Below are positions 10,139-23,577 of a DNA stretch of 64,000 nt, in pieces. The first letter of the stretch is position 1. Each line of letters begins with the position of its first letter. A program made the position numbers and the translations under genes. Source of the DNA: Kosakonia sp. BYX6 (GTDB taxonomy: Bacteria > Pseudomonadota > Gammaproteobacteria > Enterobacterales > Enterobacteriaceae). The notes below the pieces were generated by a model. The model searched no databases, had not been told where the DNA came from, and worked only from the letters and a program-made list of their open reading frames with translations. The stretch lies in the NCBI RefSeq assembly GCF_038449125.1, contig NZ_CP151800.1, positions 3,754,406-3,818,405 on the forward strand, read 5' to 3'.

Positions 10139-11416
10139 ATGAGCGTTTCACCAAAACGCATCGTCGTAACAGGAATGGGGATCGTCAGCCCGCTGGGCTG
10201 CGGCGTATCGCATGTTTGGCAGTCGCTGTTGCAAGGCAAGTCAGGGATTTCCCGGCTTGATGACGCGATCGTCGAGAATATTCCATGCAAAGTCGCCGGA
10301 CAGATTCCTTCGATTGAACAGGATCCCGAACACGGTTTTGATCCTTTGGTTGCGATTGCGGCGAAAGAACGCAAAAAAATGGACCGCTTTATCGAGCTCG
10401 CGCTGGTTGCCGCACAGGAAGCACTGACACAGGCCGACTGGTTCCCACAGGATCAAGCGGAAAAGGATCGTACCGCGACGGTGATTGCTACTGGTATCGG
10501 TGGATTTAACGAAATCGCCAATGCGGTACACACAACAGATTTACGTGGGCCCCGCCGGCTTTCTCCTTTCACCATCCCTTCGTTTCTTGCCAATCTGGCT
10601 GCCGGACATGTTTCAATAGCACATGGTTTTCGTGGCCCCATCGGCGCGCCAGTTACGGCGTGTGCCGCTGGAGCGCAGGCAATTGGCGATGCGGCGCGAA
10701 TGATCCGCAGTGGTGAAGCCGATATTGCACTCTGTGGAGGGAGCGAAGCCGCGATCCACCGGGTTAGCCTTGCGGGGTTTGCTGCTGCAAGAGCGTTATC
10801 GAGCGGTTTTAATGATGATCCATCGGCAGCATCACGCCCTTTTGACCGCGATCGTGACGGGTTTGTGATGGGCGAAGGCGCTGGGTTGCTGGTTATCGAA
10901 TCCCTGGAGCATGCTATTGCGCGTGGTGCCACACCGCTAGCGGAACTGGTGGGATACGGAACCAGCGCAGATGCTTATCATCTCACCGCTGGGCCAGAAG
11001 ATGGCAACGGCGCTAAGAGGGCGATGGAAGTGGCCATTCGTCAGGCAGGCATTACCGCTGCGGATATTCAGCATATTAATGCGCATGCCACTTCAACGCA
11101 GGTGGGTGATAAAGGCGAATTGGCCGCAATAAAAGGATTGTTTGGAACAACAAGCCAAGTAGCCATTACGTCGACGAAATCCGCTACAGGTCATTTATTG
11201 GGTGCTGCGGGCGGGATTGAAGCTATTTTCACTATTCAAGCTTTGCGTGAGCAGAGGGTTCCACCGACGTTGAATTTGCATCATCCTGACGCGGATGCTG
11301 AAGGACTGAATCTGGTCGCGTTAACGGCTAAAGCGGTCGAGATGCGCTATGCGTTATCGAACGGGTTTGGTTTTGGCGGCGTTAATGCCAGCTTGCTGCT
11401 GAAACGCTGGGAATAA
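10139..11416 (+). CDS. FabF-like beta-ketoacyl-ACP synthase (KAS II paralog) in an efflux operon
   Basis: This 425-aa thiolase-fold condensing enzyme begins MSVSPKRIVVTGMGIVSPLG with an AGGAG ribosome site. The catalytic set appears complete: Cys175 (VTACAAGA), His316 (NAHATST), Lys347 (TSTKSATGH) and His352, with the C-terminal GFGFGGVNASL gate loop. Compared by eye with E. coli FabF, the pocket motif HMTSPPENG becomes HLTAGPEDG, NAHGTSTPAGD becomes NAHATSTQVGD, and GGTN becomes GGVN. It is the last gene of the regulator-adaptor-exporter operon, with no ACP, reductase or dehydratase nearby, so a biosynthetic pathway is unlikely locally. An inhibitor-insensitive replacement for FabF/FabB is the best guess; acyl modification of an unknown substrate is the alternative. 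Confidence 0.9.
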   Translation: MSVSPKRIVVTGMGIVSPLGCGVSHVWQSLLQGKSGISRLDDAIVENIPCKVAGQIPSIEQDPEHGFDPLVAIAAKERKKMDRFIELALVAAQEALTQADWFPQDQAEKDRTATVIATGIGGFNEIANAVHTTDLRGPRRLSPFTIPSFLANLAAGHVSIAHGFRGPIGAPVTACAAGAQAIGDAARMIRSGEADIALCGGSEAAIHRVSLAGFAAARALSSGFNDDPSAASRPFDRDRDGFVMGEGAGLLVIESLEHAIARGATPLAELVGYGTSADAYHLTAGPEDGNGAKRAMEVAIRQAGITAADIQHINAHATSTQVGDKGELAAIKGLFGTTSQVAITSTKSATGHLLGAAGGIEAIFTIQALREQRVPPTLNLHHPDADAEGLNLVALTAKAVEMRYALSNGFGFGGVNASLLLKRWE

Positions 11417-11462
11417 CGCTGAATAAAGGGCTTAACGGTCTGTTTTGATACAAACAGCAGAC

Positions 11463-11495
11463 GAAAAAAAACCGTATCTCGTGAGAGATACGGTT
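11463..11495 (-). terminator. rRNA operon terminator
   Basis: Ten-base-pair perfect stem accgtatctc (11471-11480) / gagatacggt (11485-11494). On the minus strand it is followed by a run of eight T, directly after tRNA-Asp. It may also slow plus-strand transcripts leaving the KAS gene, where the T tract is weaker. Confidence 0.92.
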
Positions 11496-11505
11496 CTTAA
11501 ATAAG

Positions 11506-11582
11506 TGGCGGAACGGACGGGACTCGAACCCGCGACCCCCTGCGTGACAGGCAGGTATTCTAACCGACTGAACTACCGCTCC
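11506..11582 (-). tRNA. tRNA-Asp (GTC)
   Basis: A 77-base cloverleaf with encoded CCA: acceptor ggagcgg/ccgttcc, anticodon loop ctGTCac and T loop ttcgagt. It is the distal tRNA of the rRNA operon, equivalent to aspU of E. coli rrnH. Its 3' end faces the accessory efflux/KAS operon. Confidence 0.97.
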
Positions 11583-11635
11583 ACCGAATTTTTTCACAAC
11601 CACCGGTTTGTTGCCCCGGTTTTCACTGCAATTTG

Positions 11636-11755
11636 ATGCCTGGCAGTTCCCTACTCTCGCATGGGGAGACCCCACACTACCATCGGCGCTACGGCGTTTC
11701 ACTTCTGAGTTCGGCATGGGGTCAGGTGGGACCACCGCGCTAGTGCCGCCAGGCA
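11636..11755 (-). rRNA. rrf: 5S ribosomal RNA
   Basis: A 120-base gene beginning TGCCTGGCGGC and ending GCCAGGCAT on the minus strand, matching E. coli 5S length and terminal stem. Confidence 0.97.
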
Positions 11756-11855
11756 AATTCTGTTTACCGCATGCAGACTTCTCCTCCGCACCCGGCTTTA
11801 TCTGTATCAGGCTGAAAATCTTCTCTCTCTCACACCAAAACATCTTCGGCGTTGT

Positions 11856-14761
<2,906 letters not shown>

Positions 14762-14940
14762 TCACAACCCGAAGATGTTTCTTACGCATCATCACGTTGC
14801 GAAAATTTGAGAGACTCACGGAACAGTTCGCACTGCTCCGCGTTTCAATTTTCAGCTTGATCCAGATTTTTAAAGAGCAAAACTTCGCAGCACACACAGA
14901 ATGTGTACTCTGAAGTTTTCTTGTACCGAACAGTAAAGGA

Positions 14941-15016
14941 TGGTGGAGCTATGCGGGATCGAACCGCAGACCTCCTGCGTGCAAAGCAGGCGCTCTCCCA
15001 GCTGAGCTATAGCCCC
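14941..15016 (-). tRNA. tRNA-Ala (TGC)
   Basis: A 76-base tRNA with encoded CCA: ggggcta/tagctcc acceptor stem and ctTTGCAcg anticodon region. It lies in the 16S-23S spacer, the usual position of alaV. Confidence 0.97.
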
Positions 15017-15123
15017 ATCGTAGTCAAACCTCATGAACCGGAATTTCTGGTGAGGCAGGGCGAGGTGGCACGAAGCATACTGAAGTATGCGAGTGTCGCC
15101 GCAACGCAGCATCAGCAGAAATT

Positions 15124-15200
<77 letters not shown>

Positions 15201-15228
15201 GCAGAGATTTTTTACTGCTCGTTTTTCA

Positions 15229-15250
15229 TCAGACAATCTGTGTGGGCACT
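15229..15250. repeat. 3' arm of pre-16S processing stem
   Basis: This 22-base segment is the exact reverse complement of 16919-16940. The two arms bracket the 16S gene and form the RNase III cleavage stalk of the precursor. Confidence 0.9.
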
Positions 15251-15271
15251 GCAGGGGCAGGTTCTTTCAGG

Positions 15272-16813
<1,542 letters not shown>

Positions 16814-16918
16814 AAGTTTGATGCTCACTGAATTAAACTTCGTAATGAATTACGTGTTCACCCGTGAGACTTGGTATTCATTTAGCGTCTTGCGACGTTC
16901 AAGAATCCATATCCCCTG

Positions 16919-16940
16919 AGTGCCCACACAGATTGTCTGA
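16919..16940. repeat. 5' arm of pre-16S processing stem
   Basis: Perfect 22-base complement of 15229-15250, lying just after boxA in the transcribed leader. Confidence 0.9.
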
Positions 16941-16944
16941 TAAA

Positions 16945-16957
16945 TTGTTAAAGAGCA
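16945..16957 (-). promoter_or_regulatory. rRNA leader boxA antitermination site
   Basis: The minus strand reads TGCTCTTTAACAA, the canonical boxA bound by the NusB/S10 antitermination complex. Confidence 0.9.
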
Positions 16958-16995
16958 GTTGCGACGCGCCCTGGCGCTCTGTCGCGAGGTGGCGT

Positions 16996-17023
16996 ATGTT
17001 ACGCTTTCCTCTTTCAGAGTCAA
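16996..17023 (-). promoter_or_regulatory. rRNA operon promoter P2
   Basis: The minus strand shows TTGACT, a 16-base spacer, then TAACAT, followed by a GC-rich discriminator. It lies about 110 bases inside P1, the usual P1-P2 spacing. Confidence 0.8.
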
Positions 17024-17104
17024 CCCTGATTTTCAGGATTTTTTCTCTTTCGACTTAACGCCACTGCGTGATGTTCTTCGCTAGCGCCGTGTCGATGGAG
17101 GCGC

Positions 17105-17132
17105 ATTATAGGGAGCCGGAGAGGAATGACAA
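17105..17132 (-). promoter_or_regulatory. rRNA operon promoter P1
   Basis: The minus strand shows TTGTCA, a 16-base spacer, then a perfect TATAAT followed by gcgcctcc, the discriminator typical of ppGpp-controlled rRNA promoters. An A/T-rich UP-like stretch (about 17137-17155) lies just upstream. Fis sites would fall inside the gmhB 3' end, which is only 50 bases away. Confidence 0.9.
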
Positions 17133-17181
17133 GCGGAAAAATGCATTTTTATTTCAACCGCTCATCTTTTCGTCATAACGG

Positions 17182-17748
17182 TTATTTTTGGTGCTTTTTG
17201 ATGGTTTCAGGCAGCTCTGCGAGACTATTTATCACCCAATCGGCACTATTTTCGGCTTCCAGGGTTACAGGCTTACCGCTACGCACCAGCACTTTTGTAC
17301 CGACTTGCGCAGCCGCCGCCGCCTGCATATCTTCAACTTTATCGCCAACCATATAAGAAGCAGCCATATCAATGTGCAGAAAATCGCGTGCAGAGATCAG
17401 CATCCCCGGATGCGGCTTACGACAATCACAGACCTGGCGAAACTCTTCTACCGTTCCTTGCGGATGATGCGGGCAATAATAGATACCATCTAAATCCACC
17501 CCACGGTCAGCCAAAGACCAGTCCATCCATTCAGTCAATGTTTCAAATTGCGCTTCGGTGAATTTGCCACGCGCAATACCGGACTGGTTAGTCACCAGCA
17601 CCAACGCATAACCCATTTCTTTTAGTTCGCGCATGGCATCAATGACGCCATCAATAAATTCGAAGTTATCGATCTCATGGACGTAGCCGTGATCGACATT
17701 AATTGTGCCATCACGATCGAGAAAAATAGCGGGTACTAAGGTTGCCAC
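17182..17748 (-). CDS. gmhB: D-glycero-beta-D-manno-heptose 1,7-bisphosphate 7-phosphatase
   Basis: This 188-aa HAD-family phosphatase makes heptose 1-phosphate for ADP-heptose and LPS inner core. The DxDGT nucleophile motif is FLDRDGTIN (Asp11, Asp13), followed by [10 protein letters not shown] and the zinc-binding Cys/His cluster in [29 protein letters not shown] is the last HAD motif. It is slightly shorter than E. coli GmhB (191) at the C-terminus. It sits directly upstream of the rRNA promoters on the same strand, as in E. coli before rrnH. Confidence 0.95.
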   Translation of the reverse strand: MATLVPAIFLDRDGTINVDHGYVHEIDNFEFIDGVIDAMRELKEMGYALVLVTNQSGIARGKFTEAQFETLTEWMDWSLADRGVDLDGIYYCPHHPQGTVEEFRQVCDCRKPHPGMLISARDFLHIDMAASYMVGDKVEDMQAAAAAQVGTKVLVRSGKPVTLEAENSADWVINSLAELPETIKKHQK

Positions 17749-17836
17749 GGGTTTGCTCCTGAAAAAGGCATATTCTATTAGTATCTCATGTTTCGCTACG
17801 CAGGAAAGTGCTCATCGTTCAGCGCGACATTGATTT

Positions 17837-17852
17837 AGACGTCTGGATGCCT
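17837..17852. promoter_or_regulatory. MetJ operator (two tandem met boxes) of metNIQ
   Basis: A perfect met box AGACGTCT at 17837-17844 is followed directly by a second, weaker 8-mer ggatgcct. This is the tandem arrangement bound by the MetJ-SAM repressor. It lies about 85 bases before metN, at the conserved enteric position. Confidence 0.8.
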
Positions 17853-17936
17853 TACCATCCGCTGTGTTTACGGCTTATATCCCGTAGCGGCAGAACAAAA
17901 TGCCACGGCTAACTCTTATACGATAAAAATAATCTG

Positions 17937-18968
17937 ATGATTAAACTTTCGAATATCACCAAAGTGTTCCAGCAGGGAAACCGCACTATTCAGGCGCTGA
18001 ATAACGTCAGCCTGCATGTTCCCGCTGGTCAAATTTATGGCGTCATTGGCGCGTCCGGTGCCGGGAAAAGTACGCTCATTCGCTGCGTAAACCTGCTCGA
18101 GCGTCCGTCGCAAGGCAGTGTTCTGGTTGACGGCCAGGAACTGACCCAACTCTCAGAAGCTGAATTGACCAAAGCGCGTCGTCAAATCGGCATGATCTTC
18201 CAACACTTCAATTTGCTCGCCTCGCGTACTGTGTTCGGCAACGTCGCATTACCGCTTGAGCTGGATAACACCCCGCGCGACGAGATCAATCGCCGGGTAA
18301 AAGAACTTCTCGACTTGGTTGGTCTGAGCGATAAGCACGACAGCTACCCGGCCAACCTTTCCGGCGGGCAAAAACAGCGTGTGGCAATTGCCCGTGCGCT
18401 GGCCAGCAACCCGAAAGTGCTGTTATGTGACGAAGCCACCAGCGCGCTCGATCCGGCAACCACCCGTTCCATTCTCGAATTATTGAAAGACATTAACCGC
18501 CGTCTGGGTCTGACCATCCTATTGATCACCCATGAGATGGACGTTGTTAAACGGATTTGTGATTGCGTGGCAGTGATCAGTAATGGTGAGTTAATTGAGC
18601 AAGACACGGTGAGTGAAGTCTTCTCCCACCCGAAAACACCGCTGGCGCAGCAGTTTATTCAATCCACGCTGCATCTGGATATCCCAGAAGATTATCTGCA
18701 ACGTTTGCAGGCTGAACCGCAAGCTGACAGCGTGCCGATGCTGCGTATGGAATTTACCGGTCAGTCAGTCGATGCTCCGCTGCTGTCAGAAACCGCGCGT
18801 CGTTTCAATGTAAACAACAACATTATTAGCGCGCAGATGGATTACGCAGGCGGCGTGAAGTTCGGCATTATGCTGACGGAAATGCACGGCGCAGCGCAGG
18901 ATACGCAAGCCGCCATCGCCTGGCTGCAAGAACACCATGTAAAAGTAGAGGTACTCGGTTATGTCTGA
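17937..18968 (+). CDS. metN: Methionine ABC transporter ATP-binding protein
   Basis: This 343-aa ATPase powers D/L-methionine uptake through MetI. Walker A is GASGAGKS (residues 38-45), then the Q-loop FQHFN, signature [10 protein letters not shown], Walker [12 protein letters not shown] and switch His ITHEMD. The C-terminal NIL/ACT-like domain (about 265-343) binds methionine to mediate transinhibition. The stop overlaps the metI start by 8 bases. The upstream met boxes indicate MetJ control. Confidence 0.97.
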   Translation: MIKLSNITKVFQQGNRTIQALNNVSLHVPAGQIYGVIGASGAGKSTLIRCVNLLERPSQGSVLVDGQELTQLSEAELTKARRQIGMIFQHFNLLASRTVFGNVALPLELDNTPRDEINRRVKELLDLVGLSDKHDSYPANLSGGQKQRVAIARALASNPKVLLCDEATSALDPATTRSILELLKDINRRLGLTILLITHEMDVVKRICDCVAVISNGELIEQDTVSEVFSHPKTPLAQQFIQSTLHLDIPEDYLQRLQAEPQADSVPMLRMEFTGQSVDAPLLSETARRFNVNNNIISAQMDYAGGVKFGIMLTEMHGAAQDTQAAIAWLQEHHVKVEVLGYV

Positions 18969-19614
18969 GGCAATGATATGGCTGTTTGCTCGCAGCATCT
19001 GGGAAACGTTGTTTATGACCTTTGCCTCTGGCCTGCTGGGTTTCGCCGTCGGTTTGCCATTCGGCGTATTGCTCTACGTCACGCGTCCGGGTCAAATCAT
19101 GCAGAACCCGAGCCTGTACCGCGTGATCTCAGCATTGGTGAATATCTTCCGCTCCATTCCGTTTATCATTTTGCTGGTATGGATGATTCCATTCACCCGC
19201 ATTATTGTTGGCACCTCAATTGGCCTGTACGCCGTTATCGTTCCGCTGACCGTGGGTGCGGCTCCGTTTATCGCCCGTATGGTGGAAAACACGCTACTTG
19301 AGCTACCAGCCGGTCTGATTGAAGCGTCCCGCGCCATGGGCGCAACACCGATGCAGATTATTCGCAAGGTACTGCTGCCGGAAGCGCTGCCGGGCTTGAT
19401 TAATGCTGCGACCATCACACTTATCACGCTGGTCGGTTACTCCGCGATGGGCGGCGCAGTAGGTGCTGGCGGCCTGGGACAGTTGGGTATCCAGTACGGC
19501 TATGTGACCTATAACCCATTAGTAATGAATACCGTGTTGGTATTACTCGTAGTTTTGGTTTACTTAATTCAGTTCGCTGGCGATCGTATCGTCCGGGCTG
19601 TGACGCACAAATAA
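18961..19614 (+). CDS. metI: Methionine ABC transporter permease
   Basis: This 217-aa inner-membrane protein has five predicted helices and the coupling EAA loop [22 protein letters not shown] split across the cytoplasmic side. It matches the length of E. coli MetI. Overlaps metN, with metQ 42 bases downstream. Confidence 0.96.
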   Translation: MSEAMIWLFARSIWETLFMTFASGLLGFAVGLPFGVLLYVTRPGQIMQNPSLYRVISALVNIFRSIPFIILLVWMIPFTRIIVGTSIGLYAVIVPLTVGAAPFIARMVENTLLELPAGLIEASRAMGATPMQIIRKVLLPEALPGLINAATITLITLVGYSAMGGAVGAGGLGQLGIQYGYVTYNPLVMNTVLVLLVVLVYLIQFAGDRIVRAVTHK

Positions 19615-19656
19615 CGTTACACACAACATAACGACTCTGATAGTAAGGAAAAACTG

Positions 19657-20472
19657 ATGGCTTTTAAATTCAAGACCTTTGCAGCGGTTGGCGCTCTGCT
19701 GGGTTCCCTGGCACTGGTTGGTTGCGGCCAGGATGAAAAAGATCCGAATCACATCAAAGTCGGTGTGATTGTGGGTGCTGAACAGCAGGTTGCTGAAGTT
19801 GCCCAGAAAGTGGCGAAAGAGAAATATGGCCTTGATGTTGAACTGGTAACGTTCAACGATTACGTGCTGCCGAACGAAGCGCTGAGCAAAGGCGATATTG
19901 ATGCCAACGCTTTCCAGCATAAACCGTACCTCGATCAGCAGATCAAAGATCGTGGCTTCAAACTGGTACCGGTCGGTAACACCTTCGTTTACCCGATCGC
20001 CGGTTATTCAAAAAAAATCAAAGCGCTGTCTGAACTGCAAGACGGTTCTCAGGTAGCGGTACCGAATGATCCGACTAACCTCGGCCGTTCTCTGCTGCTG
20101 TTGCAGAAACAAGGTTTGATCAAACTGAAAGACGGCGTTGGTCTGCTGCCGAGCGTGCTGGACGTGACAGAAAACCCGAAAAACCTGAAGATTGTTGAGC
20201 TGGAAGCACCACAGCTGCCGCGCTCTCTGGATGACGCGCAGATCGCGCTGGCGGTAATCAACACCACTTACGCCAGCCAGATCGGCCTGACACCGGAAAA
20301 AGACGGCATCTTCGTTGAAGACAAAGATTCTCCGTACGTGAACCTGATCGTGGCTCGCGAAGATAACAAAGACGCGGAAAACGTGAAGAAATTCGTGCAG
20401 GCTTTCCAGTCTGACGAAGTGAGCGACGCGGCCAATAAGGTGTTCAACGGCGGCGCAGTGAAAGGCTGGTAA
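19657..20472 (+). CDS. metQ: Methionine-binding lipoprotein
   Basis: This 271-aa lipoprotein has signal and lipobox LALVGC (Cys23). The NlpA/MetQ periplasmic-binding fold follows: HIKVGVIVGAEQQVAEVA, DYVLPNEALSKGDIDANAFQHKPYLDQ, and NDPTNLGRSLLLLQ. It delivers methionine to MetNI on the periplasmic face. An AAGGA ribosome site precedes the start. A strong hairpin follows. Confidence 0.97.
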   Translation: MAFKFKTFAAVGALLGSLALVGCGQDEKDPNHIKVGVIVGAEQQVAEVAQKVAKEKYGLDVELVTFNDYVLPNEALSKGDIDANAFQHKPYLDQQIKDRGFKLVPVGNTFVYPIAGYSKKIKALSELQDGSQVAVPNDPTNLGRSLLLLQKQGLIKLKDGVGLLPSVLDVTENPKNLKIVELEAPQLPRSLDDAQIALAVINTTYASQIGLTPEKDGIFVEDKDSPYVNLIVAREDNKDAENVKKFVQAFQSDEVSDAANKVFNGGAVKGW

Positions 20473-20497
20473 TCTCCTCAGTCTGTAATATCATTCA

Positions 20498-20522
20498 AGG
20501 CGGGCGAAAGCCCGCCTTGTCA
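20498..20522 (+). terminator. metNIQ terminator
   Basis: Nine-base stem aaggcgggc (20498-20506) / gcccgcctt (20510-20518), followed by tgtcattt. Confidence 0.8.
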
Positions 20523-20580
20523 TTTGTGCACGCGCCTGATTCAATAAGCGGCGTTTAGATAATTACTTTGAGGATAAATT

Positions 20581-20988
20581 ATGCGTGCTTTACCGATCTG
20601 TTTATTAGCACTCATGCTAAGCGGCTGTTCTTTGCTAAGCAGATCTCCTGTCGAACCAGTGAAAAGTACCGCATCTGCGCCAAGAGCAGAGCCGGAAAAA
20701 CCAAAAGTGACGCGCCCTGCCCCGGTTCGCATCATCACCGACGCAGAAGAGTTAGTTGGTAAACCTTTCCGCGACTTGGGTGAAGTGACTGGCGAATCCT
20801 GCCAGGCCAGCAATCAAGATTCCCCGCCGAACATCCCAACCGCTCGCAAACGTATGCAAATCAACGCATCGAAAAAAGCCAAAGCGAATGCCGTGCTGCT
20901 GCATAGCTGCGAAGTCACCAGCGGTACGCCGGGCTGTTACCGCCAGGCGATCTGCGTGGGTTCTGCCCTGAATATTTCGGCCAAATGA
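20581..20988 (+). CDS. rcsF: Rcs phosphorelay outer-membrane stress sensor lipoprotein
   Basis: This 135-aa lipoprotein has lipobox LMLSGC (Cys16), then a Pro/Lys-rich linker and a C-terminal disulfide domain with four cysteines (GESCQAS, LHSCEV, PGCYRQAICVG). It threads through BamA-porin complexes and signals LPS or peptidoglycan damage to IgaA/RcsC. The stop overlaps the trmO start by 4 bases (ATGA). Confidence 0.96.
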   Translation: MRALPICLLALMLSGCSLLSRSPVEPVKSTASAPRAEPEKPKVTRPAPVRIITDAEELVGKPFRDLGEVTGESCQASNQDSPPNIPTARKRMQINASKKAKANAVLLHSCEVTSGTPGCYRQAICVGSALNISAK

Positions 20989-21692
20989 GTACATTTGCTT
21001 TCGAGCAAATAGGTGTCATTCGATCACCTTATAAAGAGAAGTTTGCCGTTCCGCGCCAACCTGGTCTGGTGAAACACGGTGGCGGTGAACTTCACTTGCT
21101 TCCTCCTTACAATCAGCCCGACGCGGTTCGCGGCCTGGAAGCGTTCAGCCATTTGTGGGTGCTTTTTGTTTTTCATCAGACGATGGAAGGCGGCTGGCGA
21201 CCCACGGTACGCCCACCGCGCCTGGGGGGCAATGCCAGAATGGGTGTGTTTGCGACGCGCTCGACGTTTCGGCCCAATCCCATCGGCATGTCACTGGTCG
21301 AGCTACACGGCATTCGCTGCCATAAAGATCAGGTGATACTGCAATTGGGCAGCCTCGATTTGGTCGATGGCACGCCGGTTGTGGATATAAAACCGTATCT
21401 GCCGTTTGCTGAAGCCTTGCCTGACGCGCAAGCCAGTTATGCTCAGCATGCCCCGGTCGCGGACATACCCGTCGCCTTTACGTCGGATGTCGAGGCGCAG
21501 CTTTCCCGCCTGGAAACGCGCTATCCCCATTTCAGGGCGTTTTTGCGAGACGTGCTGGCGCAAGATCCGCGTCCTGCGTATCGCAAAGAAGAGGAGCACG
21601 GAAAAACATACGCCGTCTGGCTGCATGATTTTAATGTGCGCTGGCGCGTTACCGAGAGCGGGTTCGAGGTGTTTGCCCTCGAAGCACGCTAA
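20985..21692 (+). CDS. trmO: tRNA (adenine(37)-N6)-methyltransferase TrmO
   Basis: This 235-aa protein is the same length as E. coli TrmO (YaeB/TsaA). The N-terminal beta-barrel SAM-binding fold shows GVIRSPYKEKFAVPRQPG and RSTFRPNPIGMSLVEL. It methylates t6A37 of tRNA-Thr to m6t6A. Translationally coupled to rcsF. Confidence 0.95.
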   Translation: MSTFAFEQIGVIRSPYKEKFAVPRQPGLVKHGGGELHLLPPYNQPDAVRGLEAFSHLWVLFVFHQTMEGGWRPTVRPPRLGGNARMGVFATRSTFRPNPIGMSLVELHGIRCHKDQVILQLGSLDLVDGTPVVDIKPYLPFAEALPDAQASYAQHAPVADIPVAFTSDVEAQLSRLETRYPHFRAFLRDVLAQDPRPAYRKEEEHGKTYAVWLHDFNVRWRVTESGFEVFALEAR

Positions 21693-21802
21693 TTTTATCC
21701 CCCTCTCTTTTGGCATCTCTGCCAGGCTGATAAACTAAACCACTTTTTTGTGTCAGGCCTGCCTTAGGCCTGCTCCAATTGTCCAAATGGAATCGTAACA
21801 AC

Positions 21803-23521
21803 ATGCGTACTAGCCAATACTTGCTCTCCACTCTGAAGGAGACGCCTGCCGACGCCGAAGTCATCAGCCACCAGCTGATGCTGCGCGCCGGGATGATCCG
21901 CAAACTGGCCTCCGGGTTGTACACCTGGTTGCCGACCGGTCTGCGCGTTCTGAAAAAAGTCGAAAACATCGTGCGTGAAGAGATGAACAACGCCGGTGCG
22001 ATTGAGGTGTCCATGCCAGTAGTGCAGCCCGCCGATCTGTGGCAGGAAAGCGGCCGTTGGGAGCAGTATGGCCCGGAGTTGCTGCGTTTTGTTGATCGCG
22101 GCGATCGTCCGTTTGTTCTCGGCCCAACGCACGAAGAGGTCATCACGGATCTGATCCGTAATGAGCTGAACTCGTACAAACAGCTGCCGCTGAACTTCTT
22201 CCAGATCCAGACCAAGTTTCGCGATGAAGTGCGTCCGCGTTTCGGCGTGATGCGCTCGCGCGAATTCCTGATGAAAGATGCTTACTCTTTCCATACTTCT
22301 CAGGAATCGCTGCAAGAAACGTATGACGCGATGTACGCCGCCTACAGCAAAATCTTCAGCCGCATGGGCCTGGATTTCCGTGCGGTACAGGCAGATACCG
22401 GCTCGATTGGCGGTAGCGCATCCCATGAATTCCAGGTTCTGGCACAGAGCGGCGAAGATGATGTGATCTTCTCTGACTCGTCCGATTTCGCAGCCAACAT
22501 TGAGTTTGCTGAAGCGCTGGCGCCGAAAACTCCACGCGCGGCGGCAACCCAGGAAATGACGCTGGTTGATACGCCGAACGCGAAAACCATTGCCGAGCTG
22601 GTTGAGCAGTTCGACCTGCCGATTGAAAAAACCGTGAAAACCCTGCTGGTGAAAGCCGTAGAGGATAGCGCATACCCGCTGGTTGCGCTGCTGGTTCGTG
22701 GCGATCACGAGCTAAACGAAGTGAAAGCGGAAAAACTGCCGCAGGTCGCCAGCCCGTTGACCTTTGCGACCGAAGCGGAAATCCGTGCCGTTGTGAATGC
22801 AGGTCCGGGTTCGCTGGGTCCGGTGAATATGCCGATTCCGGTGGTGATTGACCGTACCGTCGCGGCGATGAGCGATTTCTCCGCTGGCGCCAACATTGAT
22901 GGCAAACATTACTTTGGCATCAACTGGGATCGCGATGTCGCGACACCGGAAGTGGCGGATATCCGTAATGTTGTTGCAGGCGATCCGAGCCCAGATGGCA
23001 ATGGTACGCTGCTTATCAAACGCGGTATCGAAGTCGGTCATATCTTCCAGCTGGGAACCAAATATTCCCAGGCGCTGAATGCTGCCGTTCAGGGTGAAGA
23101 TGGCCGTAATCAGATTCTGACCATGGGCTGTTACGGTATCGGTGTGACGCGCGTTGTCGCGGCGGCGATCGAGCAGAACAACGACGAGCGCGGCATCATT
23201 TGGCCAGACGCCATTGCACCGTTCCAGGTTGCTCTGCTGCCGATGAACATGCACAAGTCTTACCGTGTGCAGGAACTGGCAGAAAAACTCTACGCTGAAC
23301 TGCGCGCACAGGGCATCGAAGTGCTGATGGACGATCGTAAAGAGCGTCCGGGCGTAATGTTTGCGGATATGGAACTGATTGGTATCCCGCATACCGTGGT
23401 GATTGGCGATCGCAACCTCGACAACGACGATATCGAATACAAATACCGTCGTAACGGCGAGAAGCAGCTGATCAAAACCGGGGATATTCTCGATTACCTG
23501 GTGAAAGCCATTAAAGGCTAA
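21803..23521 (+). CDS. proS: Prolyl-tRNA synthetase
   Basis: This 572-aa class II synthetase is equal to the E. coli enzyme. The start at 21803 ([14 protein letters not shown]) drops eight unsupported codons. Motif 2 is seen around [23 protein letters not shown] and motif 3 around [19 protein letters not shown]. The INS editing domain (about 224-407) between them clears Ala-tRNA-Pro, and the C-terminal anticodon-binding domain follows. Confidence 0.98.
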   Translation: MRTSQYLLSTLKETPADAEVISHQLMLRAGMIRKLASGLYTWLPTGLRVLKKVENIVREEMNNAGAIEVSMPVVQPADLWQESGRWEQYGPELLRFVDRGDRPFVLGPTHEEVITDLIRNELNSYKQLPLNFFQIQTKFRDEVRPRFGVMRSREFLMKDAYSFHTSQESLQETYDAMYAAYSKIFSRMGLDFRAVQADTGSIGGSASHEFQVLAQSGEDDVIFSDSSDFAANIEFAEALAPKTPRAAATQEMTLVDTPNAKTIAELVEQFDLPIEKTVKTLLVKAVEDSAYPLVALLVRGDHELNEVKAEKLPQVASPLTFATEAEIRAVVNAGPGSLGPVNMPIPVVIDRTVAAMSDFSAGANIDGKHYFGINWDRDVATPEVADIRNVVAGDPSPDGNGTLLIKRGIEVGHIFQLGTKYSQALNAAVQGEDGRNQILTMGCYGIGVTRVVAAAIEQNNDERGIIWPDAIAPFQVALLPMNMHKSYRVQELAEKLYAELRAQGIEVLMDDRKERPGVMFADMELIGIPHTVVIGDRNLDNDDIEYKYRRNGEKQLIKTGDILDYLVKAIKG

Positions 23522-23532
23522 ATACGAAGCAA

Positions 23533-23566
23533 ACAAAAAAGCCCCGATTTTTCGGGGCTTTTTTAT
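23533..23566. terminator. Bidirectional terminator between proS and nlpE
   Basis: agccccga (23540-23547) / tcggggct (23552-23559) with A6 before and T6 after the stem; it serves both convergent genes. Confidence 0.92.
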
Positions 23567-23577
23567 GGCGCTAACGC

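Noticed and set aside
10139-11416. KAS gene as part of a polyketide or aryl-polyene cluster
   Set aside because: No ACP, ketoreductase, dehydratase, acyltransferase or partner chain-length factor lies within reach. Neighbours are pump genes and an rRNA operon.
21764-22708. Minus-strand open frame opposite proS (and another at 22712-23536)
   Set aside because: Antisense to a highly conserved synthetase. Open frames here follow from codon bias.
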